From the NCBI RefSeq assembly GCF_020176955.2, contig NZ_JAIUCZ020000001.1, positions 930,001 to 994,000 of the forward strand: a stretch of 64,000 nucleotides of DNA, read 5' to 3'. Below the pieces are notes generated by a model, which was given only the letters and a program-made list of their open reading frames with translations, was not told where the DNA came from and did no database searches. How positions within the stretch are numbered: position 1 is the stretch's first letter; each line of letters starts with the position of its first letter. The position numbers and the translations under genes were made by a program. Source of the DNA: Nocardia sp. alder85J (GTDB lineage: Bacteria; Actinomycetota; Actinomycetes; Mycobacteriales; Mycobacteriaceae). This document shows, in pieces, positions 42,924 to 51,550 of this stretch.

Positions 42924-44117
42924 GTGCTGGGTGATGTTGCCGCAGAGGATGTTTCGGCGTGGCGAGTGAGTTTCGATGAGGTGTTCGCGCGGGTGGCGGG
43001 GGTGTTCTATCGGGCGGAGCCGCGGCGGTGGGCGCGGTCGTATCTGACGGGGTTGCTGGCGCCGGTGGAGCGGAAGAATACGTGGCAGTTGTCCGAGGCT
43101 GCGGGAGAGGAGGATCCGGGCCGGTTACAACATTTCTTGAATCGGTCGCGGTGGGACGCCGACGAGTTGCGCGATTGCCTGCGGGCGTACGTCGCCGAGG
43201 CGCTGGCCTGCCCTGATGGAGTCCTGGTTCCGGACGAGACCGGGTTCTTGAAGAAGGGGGTGAAGTCCGCGGGTGTGCAACGCCAGTACTCCGGGACGGC
43301 CGGGCGTGTGGAGAATTCTCAGCTCGGGGTGTTCCTCGCCTACGCCGGGCGCTCGGGCCGGGCGCTGATCGACCGAGAGCTCTACCTGCCCGAGTCGTGG
43401 ATCGGTGACCGCGATCGCTGTATCGAAGCAGGCATACCCGAAACACGTTGCAGTACAGGTCTTCTGACGAAGCCCAGGCTCGCGGAGATGATGATCGCCC
43501 GGACCCTGGACGCCGGAGTGCCCGCAGGATGGGTGGCCGCGGACTCTGCCTACGGCCGCGACGGCCGGTTCCGGGCCTTCTGCGAGACCCGCCGCCTGTC
43601 CTACGTCCTCGAGGTGCCGGTCCGGCACACCGTGCCCGACCTCGACGGCCGCCGCCGCGTCGACACCCTCGTCGCCCGAGCACCCGCACAAGCCTGGCAC
43701 CGCGTCTCGGCAGGACTCGGTGAACGCGGCGAACGCGAATACGACTGGGCCTGGGCCACCCTCCCCAATTTCGGTGACCTCCCCGCCGGATACACCAGAA
43801 CCCTGCTGGCCCGCCGATCCCTCGACAACCCTGCCGATATCGCCTATTACCTGTGCTTCCACCCCGCCACCATCGAGCGGGAACAGGTCGTGGCCGTGGC
43901 CGGCGCCCGATGGGCGGTCGAAGAGTGCTTCCAGGCCGCCAAGGACCAGTGCGGCCTCGACCACTACCAAGTCCGCAAATGGCATCCCTGGTACCGGCAC
44001 ATCACCCTCGCCATGCTCGCCCACGCCTTCCTCGCCGTCACCGCCGCCACCGACCCAAAAGCCCACGCGGGCTGGGCCGAATCACAGTCGCCGACATCCG
44101 CCGTCTCCTGGCGATAG
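42924..44117 (+). CDS. IS701-family DDE transposase (element A copy 2)
   Basis: A 397-residue zero-frame transposase identical to that of copy 1, with the same GTG start, DDE residues and early stop after PTSAVSWR. The -1 frame carrying the conserved C-terminus ends at TAG 44249-44251 inside the CTAG target copy. Identity with copy 1 indicates recent duplication or ongoing homogenisation. Confidence 0.88.
   Translation: MLGDVAAEDVSAWRVSFDEVFARVAGVFYRAEPRRWARSYLTGLLAPVERKNTWQLSEAAGEEDPGRLQHFLNRSRWDADELRDCLRAYVAEALACPDGVLVPDETGFLKKGVKSAGVQRQYSGTAGRVENSQLGVFLAYAGRSGRALIDRELYLPESWIGDRDRCIEAGIPETRCSTGLLTKPRLAEMMIARTLDAGVPAGWVAADSAYGRDGRFRAFCETRRLSYVLEVPVRHTVPDLDGRRRVDTLVARAPAQAWHRVSAGLGERGEREYDWAWATLPNFGDLPAGYTRTLLARRSLDNPADIAYYLCFHPATIEREQVVAVAGARWAVEECFQAAKDQCGLDHYQVRKWHPWYRHITLAMLAHAFLAVTAATDPKAHAGWAESQSPTSAVSWR
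44054..44060 (+). other. Candidate -1 ribosomal frameshift site C CCA AAA (element A copy 2)
   Basis: Same heptamer and phase as in copy 1 (41293-41299); zero-frame GAC CCA AAA GCC. The -1 frame remains open to the end of the element. Confidence 0.6.
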
Positions 44118-44247
44118 TGCTCCACCCCGCCCGCACCCTCACCCACGCACTCGCCACCTGCCACTGGCGCCGCCGCCACCAAGCACACGCCCGACAACTC
44201 CGCCACCAACAGAAACGATTACAAAACAACGAAATACAACTGTCGTG

Positions 44248-44937
44248 CTAGTCGGCAGGCGGATGATCGAGCCAGGCGGGTGCGGTCGCTTCGCGGCCCG
44301 CGGAGATGCCCGGGTCCTGCGGATACGTCGTGACGCCGGTGTCCTCCGCCGGTGCGATGAGCTGGCCGAGCAGTGCGGCGCGGGTGAGCTCGGCCTTGTT
44401 GCCGACGCCGAGCTTCACCCGGATCCGCTTCACATAGGTGTCCACGGTGTGCGGGCTGATACCCAGTCGCGCGGCGACCTGTCCATGGGTCAGGCCGTGG
44501 GCGATCTGACGCAGCACCTGCTCCTCCCGCCGGGACAACCGCGCGGCGTTCTCGGCGGGATCGAAGGCCACCCGCAGCGAATCGACGGCTCCGATCGTGG
44601 TGCCCGATGCCACGTGTTGCACCGCGCGGATGATGCTGTCGCCCGATTCCGACTTGCTGATCACCGCGGAGGCGCCGGCACGCAGGTAGATCTCGTCGTC
44701 GGTGGCGGCCTCGTTGTTCAGGATCAGCACCGCGGTCGACTTCGCCGCCGCGGTGACCGAGTCCAGCTCTTCGCGCGGGATGGCCGCGGCGTCGATCAGC
44801 GCGGCATCTGCCAGCCAGAACGGGTCCTCGCGCGCCGAGGAACGCACGGCGACCACTTTGATCCCGGCGGTGGTCAGGGTCTGGCACAACCCCATGAGAA
44901 ACAAGGGCGATTTGATGAGCAGATCGGTCCGAATCAC
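44248..44937 (-). CDS. LuxR/NarL-type regulator with degenerate receiver domain
   Basis: A 229-residue protein starting with GTG at 44935-44937 (GGGGAGC upstream). The C-terminal DNA-binding domain LSRREEQVLRQIAHGL then VAARLGISPHTVDTYVKRI is a clear LuxR/NarL helix-turn-helix. The N-terminal part has the shape of a response-regulator receiver (SPLFLMGL, ALIDAA, ISKSES), but the acidic pair is reduced to a single Asp in IRTD and the Thr/Ser after beta-4 is Asn, so phosphorylation control is doubtful. The stop codon is formed by the CTAG target of the adjacent IS; if the target pre-existed, the protein is unchanged by the insertion. It lies between NRPS-1 and the tailoring genes and is the best candidate to act on the shared TCACGTGA promoters. 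Confidence 0.82.
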   Translation of the reverse strand: MIRTDLLIKSPLFLMGLCQTLTTAGIKVVAVRSSAREDPFWLADAALIDAAAIPREELDSVTAAAKSTAVLILNNEAATDDEIYLRAGASAVISKSESGDSIIRAVQHVASGTTIGAVDSLRVAFDPAENAARLSRREEQVLRQIAHGLTHGQVAARLGISPHTVDTYVKRIRVKLGVGNKAELTRAALLGQLIAPAEDTGVTTYPQDPGISAGREATAPAWLDHPPAD

Positions 44938-45615
44938 AAGTAAGCTCCCCAGCGCTTTCGTCGCGGTTGTCCCTGTGTTCGGCAGCGTGCGACCGCGCGG
45001 CCGCGAGCCCGAGATGTGGAGCGTCACATCGTTGTGGCTTCCCCTGCACGCAGAAGTGCGAAGGCATCCCGTGGTGCGGGACAATCAAAATTCGATAAAT
45101 GAAATGTCGAGATCGGCGTATTGCCGACCGGGCTCGAAACGAGCCGGAAAAATTTCGAGCGAGCGGCACCCCTGCCTGCCGTGCCCGGCTACGGTCCGGC
45201 CCGCGTCCGATTGCCGCATACCGACCGTTCGGCTGCACTTCTGTGCAGATGAAAATGCAGATCCGGCATGCGCCCTCCCTGTGCCGGCGACCGGTTTGTT
45301 CATCTCCGGTAGGTGCTCGGTGGCGGAGGACGGAATGTGACGCCTGAACCGTCTTCCCGGGTGAGTGCCCACGCACAGCGATCCCGGTTGGATTTCGAAA
45401 GTATTAAGGTCGCTTGTCCGATTATTCCGCATGGTCATCTCGTGGCCAAGTGGATCGGGCAGAATTTTCTTTCTAATCACCTTCGGGTAATCCACCGATA
45501 CCCTGTCCGGGCCGAATTATTCGCGGTGGCGCGTCCCAGAAAGCGGGGAGGAGCCGCCGGCCCGCCGGACGAGAACGATGGTGAGCGACAAATGCTCGTG
45601 AGAAGAGGGTGTGCC
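44938..45615. other. Long intergenic region between LuxR and PhyH-type genes
   Basis: A 678-bp divergent gap with no recognisable coding sequence. It is noticeably AT-richer than its surroundings in two patches (about 45085-45160 and 45395-45500). The TCACGTGA/TAGCGT pair found before the NRPS genes is not present. It probably holds promoters for both flanking genes. Confidence 0.5.
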
Positions 45616-46398
45616 GTGCTCAGTGATGCCCAGCTGGATACCTATTACGAGGACGGGTTCGTCGTCGTTCCCGAGGTTCTCGGGCCGGCGCAGCGGATAC
45701 GGCTGCGCGCGGAGGTCGAACGGCTCTACACCGTGGACCATCCCGGCCGGGTACTGGAGAAGGACGGCCGGACCGTCCGGGCGGTCCACGGCTGCCATCG
45801 GACCAGTCCGGTGTTCTCCCGCCTGGTCCGCTCACCGTTCCTGCTGGGGTCCGCCGAGCGGATCCTGGACGGCAAGGTGTACGTCCACCAGAGCAAGGTG
45901 AATGCCAAACGCGCTCTGCGCGGCGACATCTGGCCGTGGCATCAGGACTTCGTCTTCTGGGAGCGGGAGGACGGTATGCCCGCGCCGCGCGCGACGAACA
46001 TCGCGGTGTTCCTCGACGACGCCACCTCGCACAACGGGCCGCTGCTGTTCGTGCCGGGCTCGCACCGGCTGGGTACCGTCGCGTCGGGTCGCCGCGGCGA
46101 GGGGTGGAAATCCAACCTCGCCGCCGACCTCGACTACGCGCCGACCGCCGCACAGCTGACGCCGCTGATCGAGCGCCTCGGCATCCGGGCCGCCACCGGT
46201 CCCGAAGGTAGTGCGCTGCTGTTCGATCCGCGCCTGATCCACGGCTCCGGCGCCAACATGTCACCGGTGGATCGGCAGTTGGTGATCATCACCTACAACA
46301 GCGTCGACAATGTGCCGGTGGCGGTGCCGAATCGGCGGCCGGACTTCCTGTGCGAACCCGACCCCACCGCCTTGGAACCGCTCATCGGCGAGTTCTGA
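45616..46398 (+). CDS. PhyH-family Fe(II)/2-oxoglutarate-dependent hydroxylase
   Basis: A 260-residue dioxygenase of the phytanoyl-CoA hydroxylase/EctD type. The iron triad is intact: His-x-Asp in WPWHQDFVFWE and the distal His in LIHGSGANMS, followed by the 2OG-binding Arg region DRQLVIITYN. The GTG at 45616 is preferred to an ATG 24 bases upstream because AGAGGG lies six bases before it and the family's usual SDAQLDTYYEDGF opening follows. It converges with, and overlaps by 17 bp, the stand-alone A-T gene. Hydroxylation of a free or carrier-bound amino acid for the peptide is the likely role. Confidence 0.82.
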   Translation: MLSDAQLDTYYEDGFVVVPEVLGPAQRIRLRAEVERLYTVDHPGRVLEKDGRTVRAVHGCHRTSPVFSRLVRSPFLLGSAERILDGKVYVHQSKVNAKRALRGDIWPWHQDFVFWEREDGMPAPRATNIAVFLDDATSHNGPLLFVPGSHRLGTVASGRRGEGWKSNLAADLDYAPTAAQLTPLIERLGIRAATGPEGSALLFDPRLIHGSGANMSPVDRQLVIITYNSVDNVPVAVPNRRPDFLCEPDPTALEPLIGEF

Positions 46399-48640
46399 TC
46401 GAGGCGGCCACCTCGCGGATGGTGCCGGTCAGCACCTCGGTCGCGTCGGGCTTCTCGCGCAGCGTCGCCAGGCACTCGTCCAGCAGCCGGAAGGCGAGGA
46501 CGGACTGACCGCCGAGCCGCGCGAAGCTGTCCAGGACGCTGACCGGGCCGGTGTCGAGCACCCGGCGGTAGATGTCGACGAGGGCCGCCTCCAATTCGTC
46601 TGCGGGCGGCACGATCTCGCGGTCGTCGGACGAGGGCAGCGTCGCGAGCAGCGCGGACCGGTCGACCTTGCCGTTCACCGTGGCCGGGATGCCGGGCACG
46701 GGCACGATCCGCGCGGGTCGCAGATGGGCCGGCAGGAGGCGGGCCGCGTGGTCGCCGATCGCGGCCGGGTCCACCTCGTCCGGGCTCCCGCCGGCGGGAA
46801 CCACGAAGGCGTACAACCGGGCCGGATCACCGTGCACGAGCACCGCGCAGTCCGCGATCGCCGGATGCGCCACCAGGACCGACTCGATCTCGCCGGGCTC
46901 GACGCGCAGACCGCCGATCTTGACCTGCCGGTCGATGCGGCCGAGATGGTCCAGTACGCCGTCGTCGCGGTATCGGCACAGATCACCGGTGCGGTACATG
47001 CGCGCGCCGGGGGATCCGTGCGGATCGGCCACGAATCGCTCCGCGGTGGCCGCCGGAGCGCGCCAATACCCGTGGGCCAGACCGATATCGGCGGCGACGT
47101 AGGCCTCACCGGCCAGGCCGACCGGCACCGGTTCGAGCGTCTCGTCCAGGACCGCGAGCCGGAAGTTCGCCGCCGGCCGGCCCAGCGGCACCGGCGCGCC
47201 GGACTGCGCGGGCAGCGGCATGTCGGTGACGTTGCCCGCCTCGGTGGGGCCGTAGCAGTTCACCAGGGCGGCGGCGGGTAGCCGGGTGTGGAACGTGTCC
47301 CGGATCCGGGCCGTGACCGGCTCGCCGCCGCACAGGGCCCAGCGCAGCCGGCCGGCGCGCTCGGCGGTCACCTGTTCCAGGAACGGGGCCATCACCGTCG
47401 GCGGCAGGAAGATCGCCGACACCGGGTGGCGCTCGACCAGCCGGGCCAGGTGGCGCGGGTCCCGATGCCCGCCCGGCGCGCAGATCACCAGGCAGGCACC
47501 GTGATACAGCGGCCAGAAGAGCTCCCAGATCGAGACGTCGAATCCGGGGGAGGTCTTGAACACCGCGCAGTCGCCGGCGGCGAACGGATACCTGCTCTGC
47601 ATCCACTCCAGATGCGCCAGCGCGCCGGCGACCGGATAGGCGACACCCTTGGGCCGGCCCGTCGTGCCGGAGGTGTACAGGATGTGCAGCAATCCGTCCG
47701 CGGTGGCCGGGAATTCGACCGCGCGGCCGCCGGGTTCGGCGGGTTCGGCGGCGACGTCGACGAACTGCCACGGACCGGCACCGAGACGGTCCCGGGAGGT
47801 TTCGTCGGCCAGCACGTGGCCCGGCGCCGCGTCGGCGAGCCGGTAGGCCAGCTGCGCATCCGGCAGATCGGCGTCCAGTGGTACGTAGGCCGCGCCGGTC
47901 CGCACCACCGCGTGGATCGCGACGACGAGCGGGATGCCGCGCGGCAGGCAGATGCCGACGCGGGTGCCGGGGCCGGCTCCGCGTTCGAGCAGCGCTCGGG
48001 CCAGGCGGCCGGCGCGGATGTTCAGCTCGCGGTAGGTGACTCGCGTGTCCTGCTCGTCCAGCAGGGCCACCGCGTCGGGGGTGCGGGCCACCTGCTCCTC
48101 GAACGGCCCGGCCAGGCCGCGGTGCCGGATCTCGGGCCGGCGACCGGGGTTGAGGCCGTACAGGATTCGATCGCGTTCGGCGGTGTCCAGCAGCGGCGCG
48201 GCGGTCATCGGCGCGTCGGGGGCGCCGGCCAGACCGTGCAGCAGGCTCACGTAGGAACGGGCCCAGCACAGCGCGGTCGGTGCGTCGGCCGCGTCGCCCG
48301 CGCACTCCGCGTATACCCGCCGGCCGTCGCCGGAGACGATGATCGTGGCGTCGACCTGCCGGTCCGCGGCCGCCTCGGGGCTCGGCGCGACCCGCAGCTC
48401 ACCGATCCAGTCGAGCGCGGCGCGGAAGCTCTCGGCCGGGTCGACCCGGCCCGGCGACAGGGCCTCGCGCGGACCCCGCACGAACCGGACCCGGCGGGCC
48501 AGCCGGCCCGCCAGCACCATCGCGGCGACCGACAGCGGTACGAAGTCGTTGGTCCCGGCCGCCGCCGCGAGCGCGTGCAGCGTGCGCGTCAGCGAGTCCG
48601 GGATCGTGAGGGGACCTGCGGATTCCGATGGCATCGACAT
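46382..48640 (-). CDS. Stand-alone NRPS protein: (partial C)-A-T
   Basis: A 752-residue protein from ATG 48640 (a TTG at 48676 would add 12 residues). Residues 1 to about 180 resemble only the end of a condensation domain plus linker (LLDTAERDRILYGLNP) without an HHxxxDG site. A complete adenylation domain follows (YTSGTTGRPKG, FDVSIWE, CYGPTEAGN), then a carrier domain with Ser713 in LGGQSVLA. Pocket residues read D-V-W-F-L-G-C-N-V-K; no confident substrate. Such loading proteins often present one amino acid to an oxidising enzyme in trans, and the convergent Fe/2OG enzyme is a candidate partner. It ends inside the 3' end of that gene. Confidence 0.85.
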   Translation of the reverse strand: MSMPSESAGPLTIPDSLTRTLHALAAAAGTNDFVPLSVAAMVLAGRLARRVRFVRGPREALSPGRVDPAESFRAALDWIGELRVAPSPEAAADRQVDATIIVSGDGRRVYAECAGDAADAPTALCWARSYVSLLHGLAGAPDAPMTAAPLLDTAERDRILYGLNPGRRPEIRHRGLAGPFEEQVARTPDAVALLDEQDTRVTYRELNIRAGRLARALLERGAGPGTRVGICLPRGIPLVVAIHAVVRTGAAYVPLDADLPDAQLAYRLADAAPGHVLADETSRDRLGAGPWQFVDVAAEPAEPGGRAVEFPATADGLLHILYTSGTTGRPKGVAYPVAGALAHLEWMQSRYPFAAGDCAVFKTSPGFDVSIWELFWPLYHGACLVICAPGGHRDPRHLARLVERHPVSAIFLPPTVMAPFLEQVTAERAGRLRWALCGGEPVTARIRDTFHTRLPAAALVNCYGPTEAGNVTDMPLPAQSGAPVPLGRPAANFRLAVLDETLEPVPVGLAGEAYVAADIGLAHGYWRAPAATAERFVADPHGSPGARMYRTGDLCRYRDDGVLDHLGRIDRQVKIGGLRVEPGEIESVLVAHPAIADCAVLVHGDPARLYAFVVPAGGSPDEVDPAAIGDHAARLLPAHLRPARIVPVPGIPATVNGKVDRSALLATLPSSDDREIVPPADELEAALVDIYRRVLDTGPVSVLDSFARLGGQSVLAFRLLDECLATLREKPDATEVLTGTIREVAASIRTRR

Positions 48641-48739
48641 CCCGATTCTCGGTGCTATGTCCGGTTTCTCACCCAACCAGGTCGCGGTCGCGCGGTCGTG
48701 TCCCCCGTTTACCCGACACCGTCGCCGGCCGTCGCCGAT

Positions 48740-48777
48740 TCACGTGACGTCCGGACGAGGGCGCCGGATTCTAGCGT
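48740..48777 (+). promoter_or_regulatory. A-T-TE operon promoter element: TCACGTGA ... TAGCGT
   Basis: TCACGTGA (48740-48747) and TAGCGT (48772-48777) with 23 bases between ACGTGAC and TAGCGT, exactly as at 34261-34298; the eight bases TAGCGTCG and the preceding GATTCACGTGAC/CGATTCACGTGAC context are also shared. It sits about 50 bases before the start of the long plus-strand operon and could also serve the divergent A-T gene through its palindromic part. Confidence 0.55.
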
Positions 48778-48829
48778 CGAGGCAGGAAGTGCAGGGCCGC
48801 CGTGGCGGCGTGCGACCCGGAGGCGAGGC

Positions 48830-51550
48830 ATGGACATGGTGGCGCGGCCGGTGACCGCCGAGTCGGGCTCGCTGTTCCCGATGGAACCGATCCGCGCGCT
48901 GACGCGCACGGCCGGTGACCGGGCGGCGCTCATCGATCGCGGCGACACCGTCACCTACGCCGCGCTGGCCGATCGCGTCGGCGGGCTGGCGCGGCGGCTG
49001 CGGGCCGCCGGAGCGGGACCGGAACGGCCCGTGGCGGTGCTGCTCGACCGCTCCGCCGAGACCGTGGTCGCGATGCTGGCCGTGCTGGCCGTGGGTGGTG
49101 CGTACTGTCCGCTCGACGCGAGCGCACCCGCCGCGCGGACCGCGGGGATCGTGGCCCGCGCCGGTTGCCGGATCGCGATCACGGACGAGGCCGGGGCGAG
49201 CCGGTTGCCCGCCGGGATCGTCGTGGTCGAGCCCGCCGGGCCCGGCGGTCCGTTCGAACTCGTTGCGGTGCCACCGGACACGCTCGCCTACGTGATGCAC
49301 ACCTCCGGTTCGACCGGGGTGCCGAAGGCGGTCGCGATGACCCGGCGGGGGCTGGCGCGGCTGATCTCCTGGCAGCTCGACAGCGGTGAGACGGGGCTGC
49401 GGACACTGCAATTCACCGCGACCTCCTTCGATGTGACCTTCCAGGAGGTGTTGTCGACGCTGGCCGGTGGCGGCTGCCTGGTGGTGGCGCCGGAATCGGC
49501 CCGGCGCGATCCGGAGGCGCTGCTCGAAACCATTGTCCGGCAACGAGTGCAACGGATATTCCTGCCGTACGTCGGATTGCAGCTGCTGGCCGTGGCGAGC
49601 GCGCGGACCGGTACGGTGCCGGATGCGCTGCGGCACGTGGTGACCGCCGGCGAACGGCTCATCGTCACCCCGGCGATCCGCGCGTTCTTCGCCGCGCTGC
49701 CGCGGTGCCGGTTGGACAACCACTACGGGCCGACCGAGGCGCATCTGGTGACCAGCGCCACCCTCGGCGCGGATCGGGCCGCGTGGCCGGAGGTGCCGGG
49801 GATCGGCCCGGCGGTCGGCGGGGTGCGCTGCCATGTCCTGGACGAGAAGCTGAGCCCTGTGCCGGACGGTGCGAGCGGGGAGCTGTACGTCGGCGGAACC
49901 GGGGTGGCCCGTGGCTATCTCGGTGATCCGGCGCGGACCGCGGAACGATTCGTGGCCGATCCGTTCCGGCCGGGCCGCCGCCTGTACCGGACCGGGGACG
50001 TGGTCACCGCGACCGCCGACGGCTACGACTTCGCCGGCCGCGCGGACGAACAGCTCAAGGTGCGCGGTTTCCGGGTGGAACCGGCCGAGGTGGAGCACGC
50101 GCTGTCGAGCCATCCGCGGGTCGATGCGGCCGCGGTCGGCCTGCGTGCCGTCGGCGACGGGGTGCCGGTGCTGGTCGGCTATCTCCAGACCGACGGACCG
50201 CTCCCGCACCGGGAACTCACCGAATATCTGCGAGAACTGTTGCCCGCGTATATGATTCCCACCCGATACGTCTCCGTGGCGACCCTGCCGCGGACGTCCA
50301 CCGGCAAACTCGACCGGCGTGCGCTGGCAGGCTCGGCACTGCCGGAGGTCTCGGGCCCGGCCGCGCCGGGGTCGGCGGGACGGGTCGTATCCGGCGAGCC
50401 GGCGGCGCCGGTTGTCGCCGATCCACCGGTGGCGGCGGATCTCCTTGGTGCACCGGCGGTTTCGGCGACACCGCAACAACCGGCGTCGTTGACCGAGATC
50501 GTGACCGCGGTCTGGACGCGGGTGCTCGGGCACGGCGAATTCGACGGGGACGAGGACTTTTTCGATGTCGGCGGCGACTCGCTGCTGGCCACCTGGGTGG
50601 TGGCCGAGCTGGCGCAGGCACTGCGGCGGCCGGTGGAGCTGTCGTTGTTGCTGGAGTACGGCACCGTCGACGAACTGGCCGCCGCGCTCGGCTCCGGTGG
50701 CGCGACCGCCGTTGTGCCGCAACGGTCGTCACAGATCGTGACGCTGCGGCGCGGACCGTCGGCGCGCAGCGTCTACTTCGTGCATCCGCTCGGCGGTGAG
50801 CTGCCGGCCTATCGGGAACTGGCCCACGCCTCGACCGCGCCGGTGCGGCTGCTGGGGATCGGCTGGACCGGCGACCCACCGCCGTTCGGCCGCACGCTGC
50901 CCGAACTCGCGCGTGGTCATGTGGCGCAGCTGCGCACGATCGAACCGGACGGGCCCTACCGGCTGGCCGGCTGGTCCTTCGGCGGGGTGCTGGCCTACGA
51001 GATGGCCCAGCAGTTGCGTGCCGCCGGCGCTGTCGTCGAATTCCTCGGACTGTTCGACGCCAACCCGATCATCGATCCGATCACCGGGCTGCCGATGGCG
51101 GACACCCCGTTCCTGGACCTGCTGGACACGGTGGTGGCGCGCCTGGACGATCCGGCGACCACCGACGCCGAACTGCGCGCGCTGACCTCCGGGCCGACCT
51201 GGTTGCAGCTGATGGGGGCGCCGGTCGCGGCCGGCGCCTCGACCGGATATCTGCGCAAGGTGCTCGAGACCGCGCGGACCTGTATGAACGCCGCGATGCG
51301 GTACCGGCCCGACCCGTATTCCGGGCCGGTGCACTTCTTCCGGCCGACCGGGGCCGATCCGGACATCGGCGCCGCGGTGCTCGCGGCCACCCGGCGACTG
51401 TGCGCCGGGCCGCTGCGGATCGTGCCGCTGCCCGGCGAGCACCGGACCTTCATCCGAGGACAGCACGTCACCACGGCGGCGGCGCAATGGGACGCCGTCC
51501 TGGCACAGGTCGGTGCGGAAGGGAGCACGAACCGTGGCACTCGCGACTGA
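48830..51550 (+). CDS. NRPS protein A-T-TE with proline-like pocket
   Basis: A 906-residue protein starting at ATG 48830, with GGAGG six bases upstream. A (HTSGSTGVPKA near 157-167; FDVTFQE with Asp201; NHYGPTEAH), then an Ala/Pro-rich linker, T with Ser584 in VGGDSLLA, and TE with Ser716 in GWSFGG. The pocket reads D-V-Q-F-V-A-H-L-V-K, two conservative changes from the proline codes D-V-Q-(L/F)-I-A-H-V-V-K, so proline or pipecolate is predicted. There is no condensation domain: it loads one amino acid and can release it as acid or pass it on. The next genes encode oxygenases that could act while it is tethered. It overlaps the next gene by 17 bp. Confidence 0.88.
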   Translation: MDMVARPVTAESGSLFPMEPIRALTRTAGDRAALIDRGDTVTYAALADRVGGLARRLRAAGAGPERPVAVLLDRSAETVVAMLAVLAVGGAYCPLDASAPAARTAGIVARAGCRIAITDEAGASRLPAGIVVVEPAGPGGPFELVAVPPDTLAYVMHTSGSTGVPKAVAMTRRGLARLISWQLDSGETGLRTLQFTATSFDVTFQEVLSTLAGGGCLVVAPESARRDPEALLETIVRQRVQRIFLPYVGLQLLAVASARTGTVPDALRHVVTAGERLIVTPAIRAFFAALPRCRLDNHYGPTEAHLVTSATLGADRAAWPEVPGIGPAVGGVRCHVLDEKLSPVPDGASGELYVGGTGVARGYLGDPARTAERFVADPFRPGRRLYRTGDVVTATADGYDFAGRADEQLKVRGFRVEPAEVEHALSSHPRVDAAAVGLRAVGDGVPVLVGYLQTDGPLPHRELTEYLRELLPAYMIPTRYVSVATLPRTSTGKLDRRALAGSALPEVSGPAAPGSAGRVVSGEPAAPVVADPPVAADLLGAPAVSATPQQPASLTEIVTAVWTRVLGHGEFDGDEDFFDVGGDSLLATWVVAELAQALRRPVELSLLLEYGTVDELAAALGSGGATAVVPQRSSQIVTLRRGPSARSVYFVHPLGGELPAYRELAHASTAPVRLLGIGWTGDPPPFGRTLPELARGHVAQLRTIEPDGPYRLAGWSFGGVLAYEMAQQLRAAGAVVEFLGLFDANPIIDPITGLPMADTPFLDLLDTVVARLDDPATTDAELRALTSGPTWLQLMGAPVAAGASTGYLRKVLETARTCMNAAMRYRPDPYSGPVHFFRPTGADPDIGAAVLAATRRLCAGPLRIVPLPGEHRTFIRGQHVTTAAAQWDAVLAQVGAEGSTNRGTRD

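Larger units (their letters stand above)
42864..44247 (+). mobile_element. IS701-family insertion sequence, element A copy 2
   Basis: The second 1,384-bp copy of element A, in the same orientation as copy 1 and 2,761 bp to its right. Translations in several frames are identical to copy 1, so no divergence is visible. The right terminal repeat ends at 44247 and the CTAG target copy (44248-44251) contains the stop codon of the neighbouring LuxR gene on the other strand. Confidence 0.92.
40099..44251. repeat. A-B-A array of three IS701-type elements with CTAG at each junction
   Basis: Three insertion sequences stand head to tail, separated only by CTAG: 40099-40102, 41487-41490, 42860-42863 and 44248-44251. 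The outer two are the same 1,384-bp element in direct orientation and appear identical; the middle one is a different 1,369-bp element in the opposite orientation. IS701-family elements duplicate a 4-bp YTAR target, so each CTAG is a target copy. The direct repeats of element A could recombine to remove element B. Confidence 0.85.

Noticed and set aside
40099..44251. The IS array as a composite transposon carrying cargo
   Set aside because: Between the two copies of element A there is only element B and CTAG junctions; no passenger gene is present.
45085..45594. Small open frames in the long gap upstream of the PhyH-type gene, checked for an MbtH-like protein
   Set aside because: None shows the NPFD...W-P pattern of MbtH proteins or any other family signature.
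47288..48829. A 1,420-codon reading of the A-T-TE gene starting far upstream
   Set aside because: The first 514 codons are antisense to the A-T gene and have no domain similarity; ATG 48830 has GGAGG at the right distance and begins the adenylation domain.
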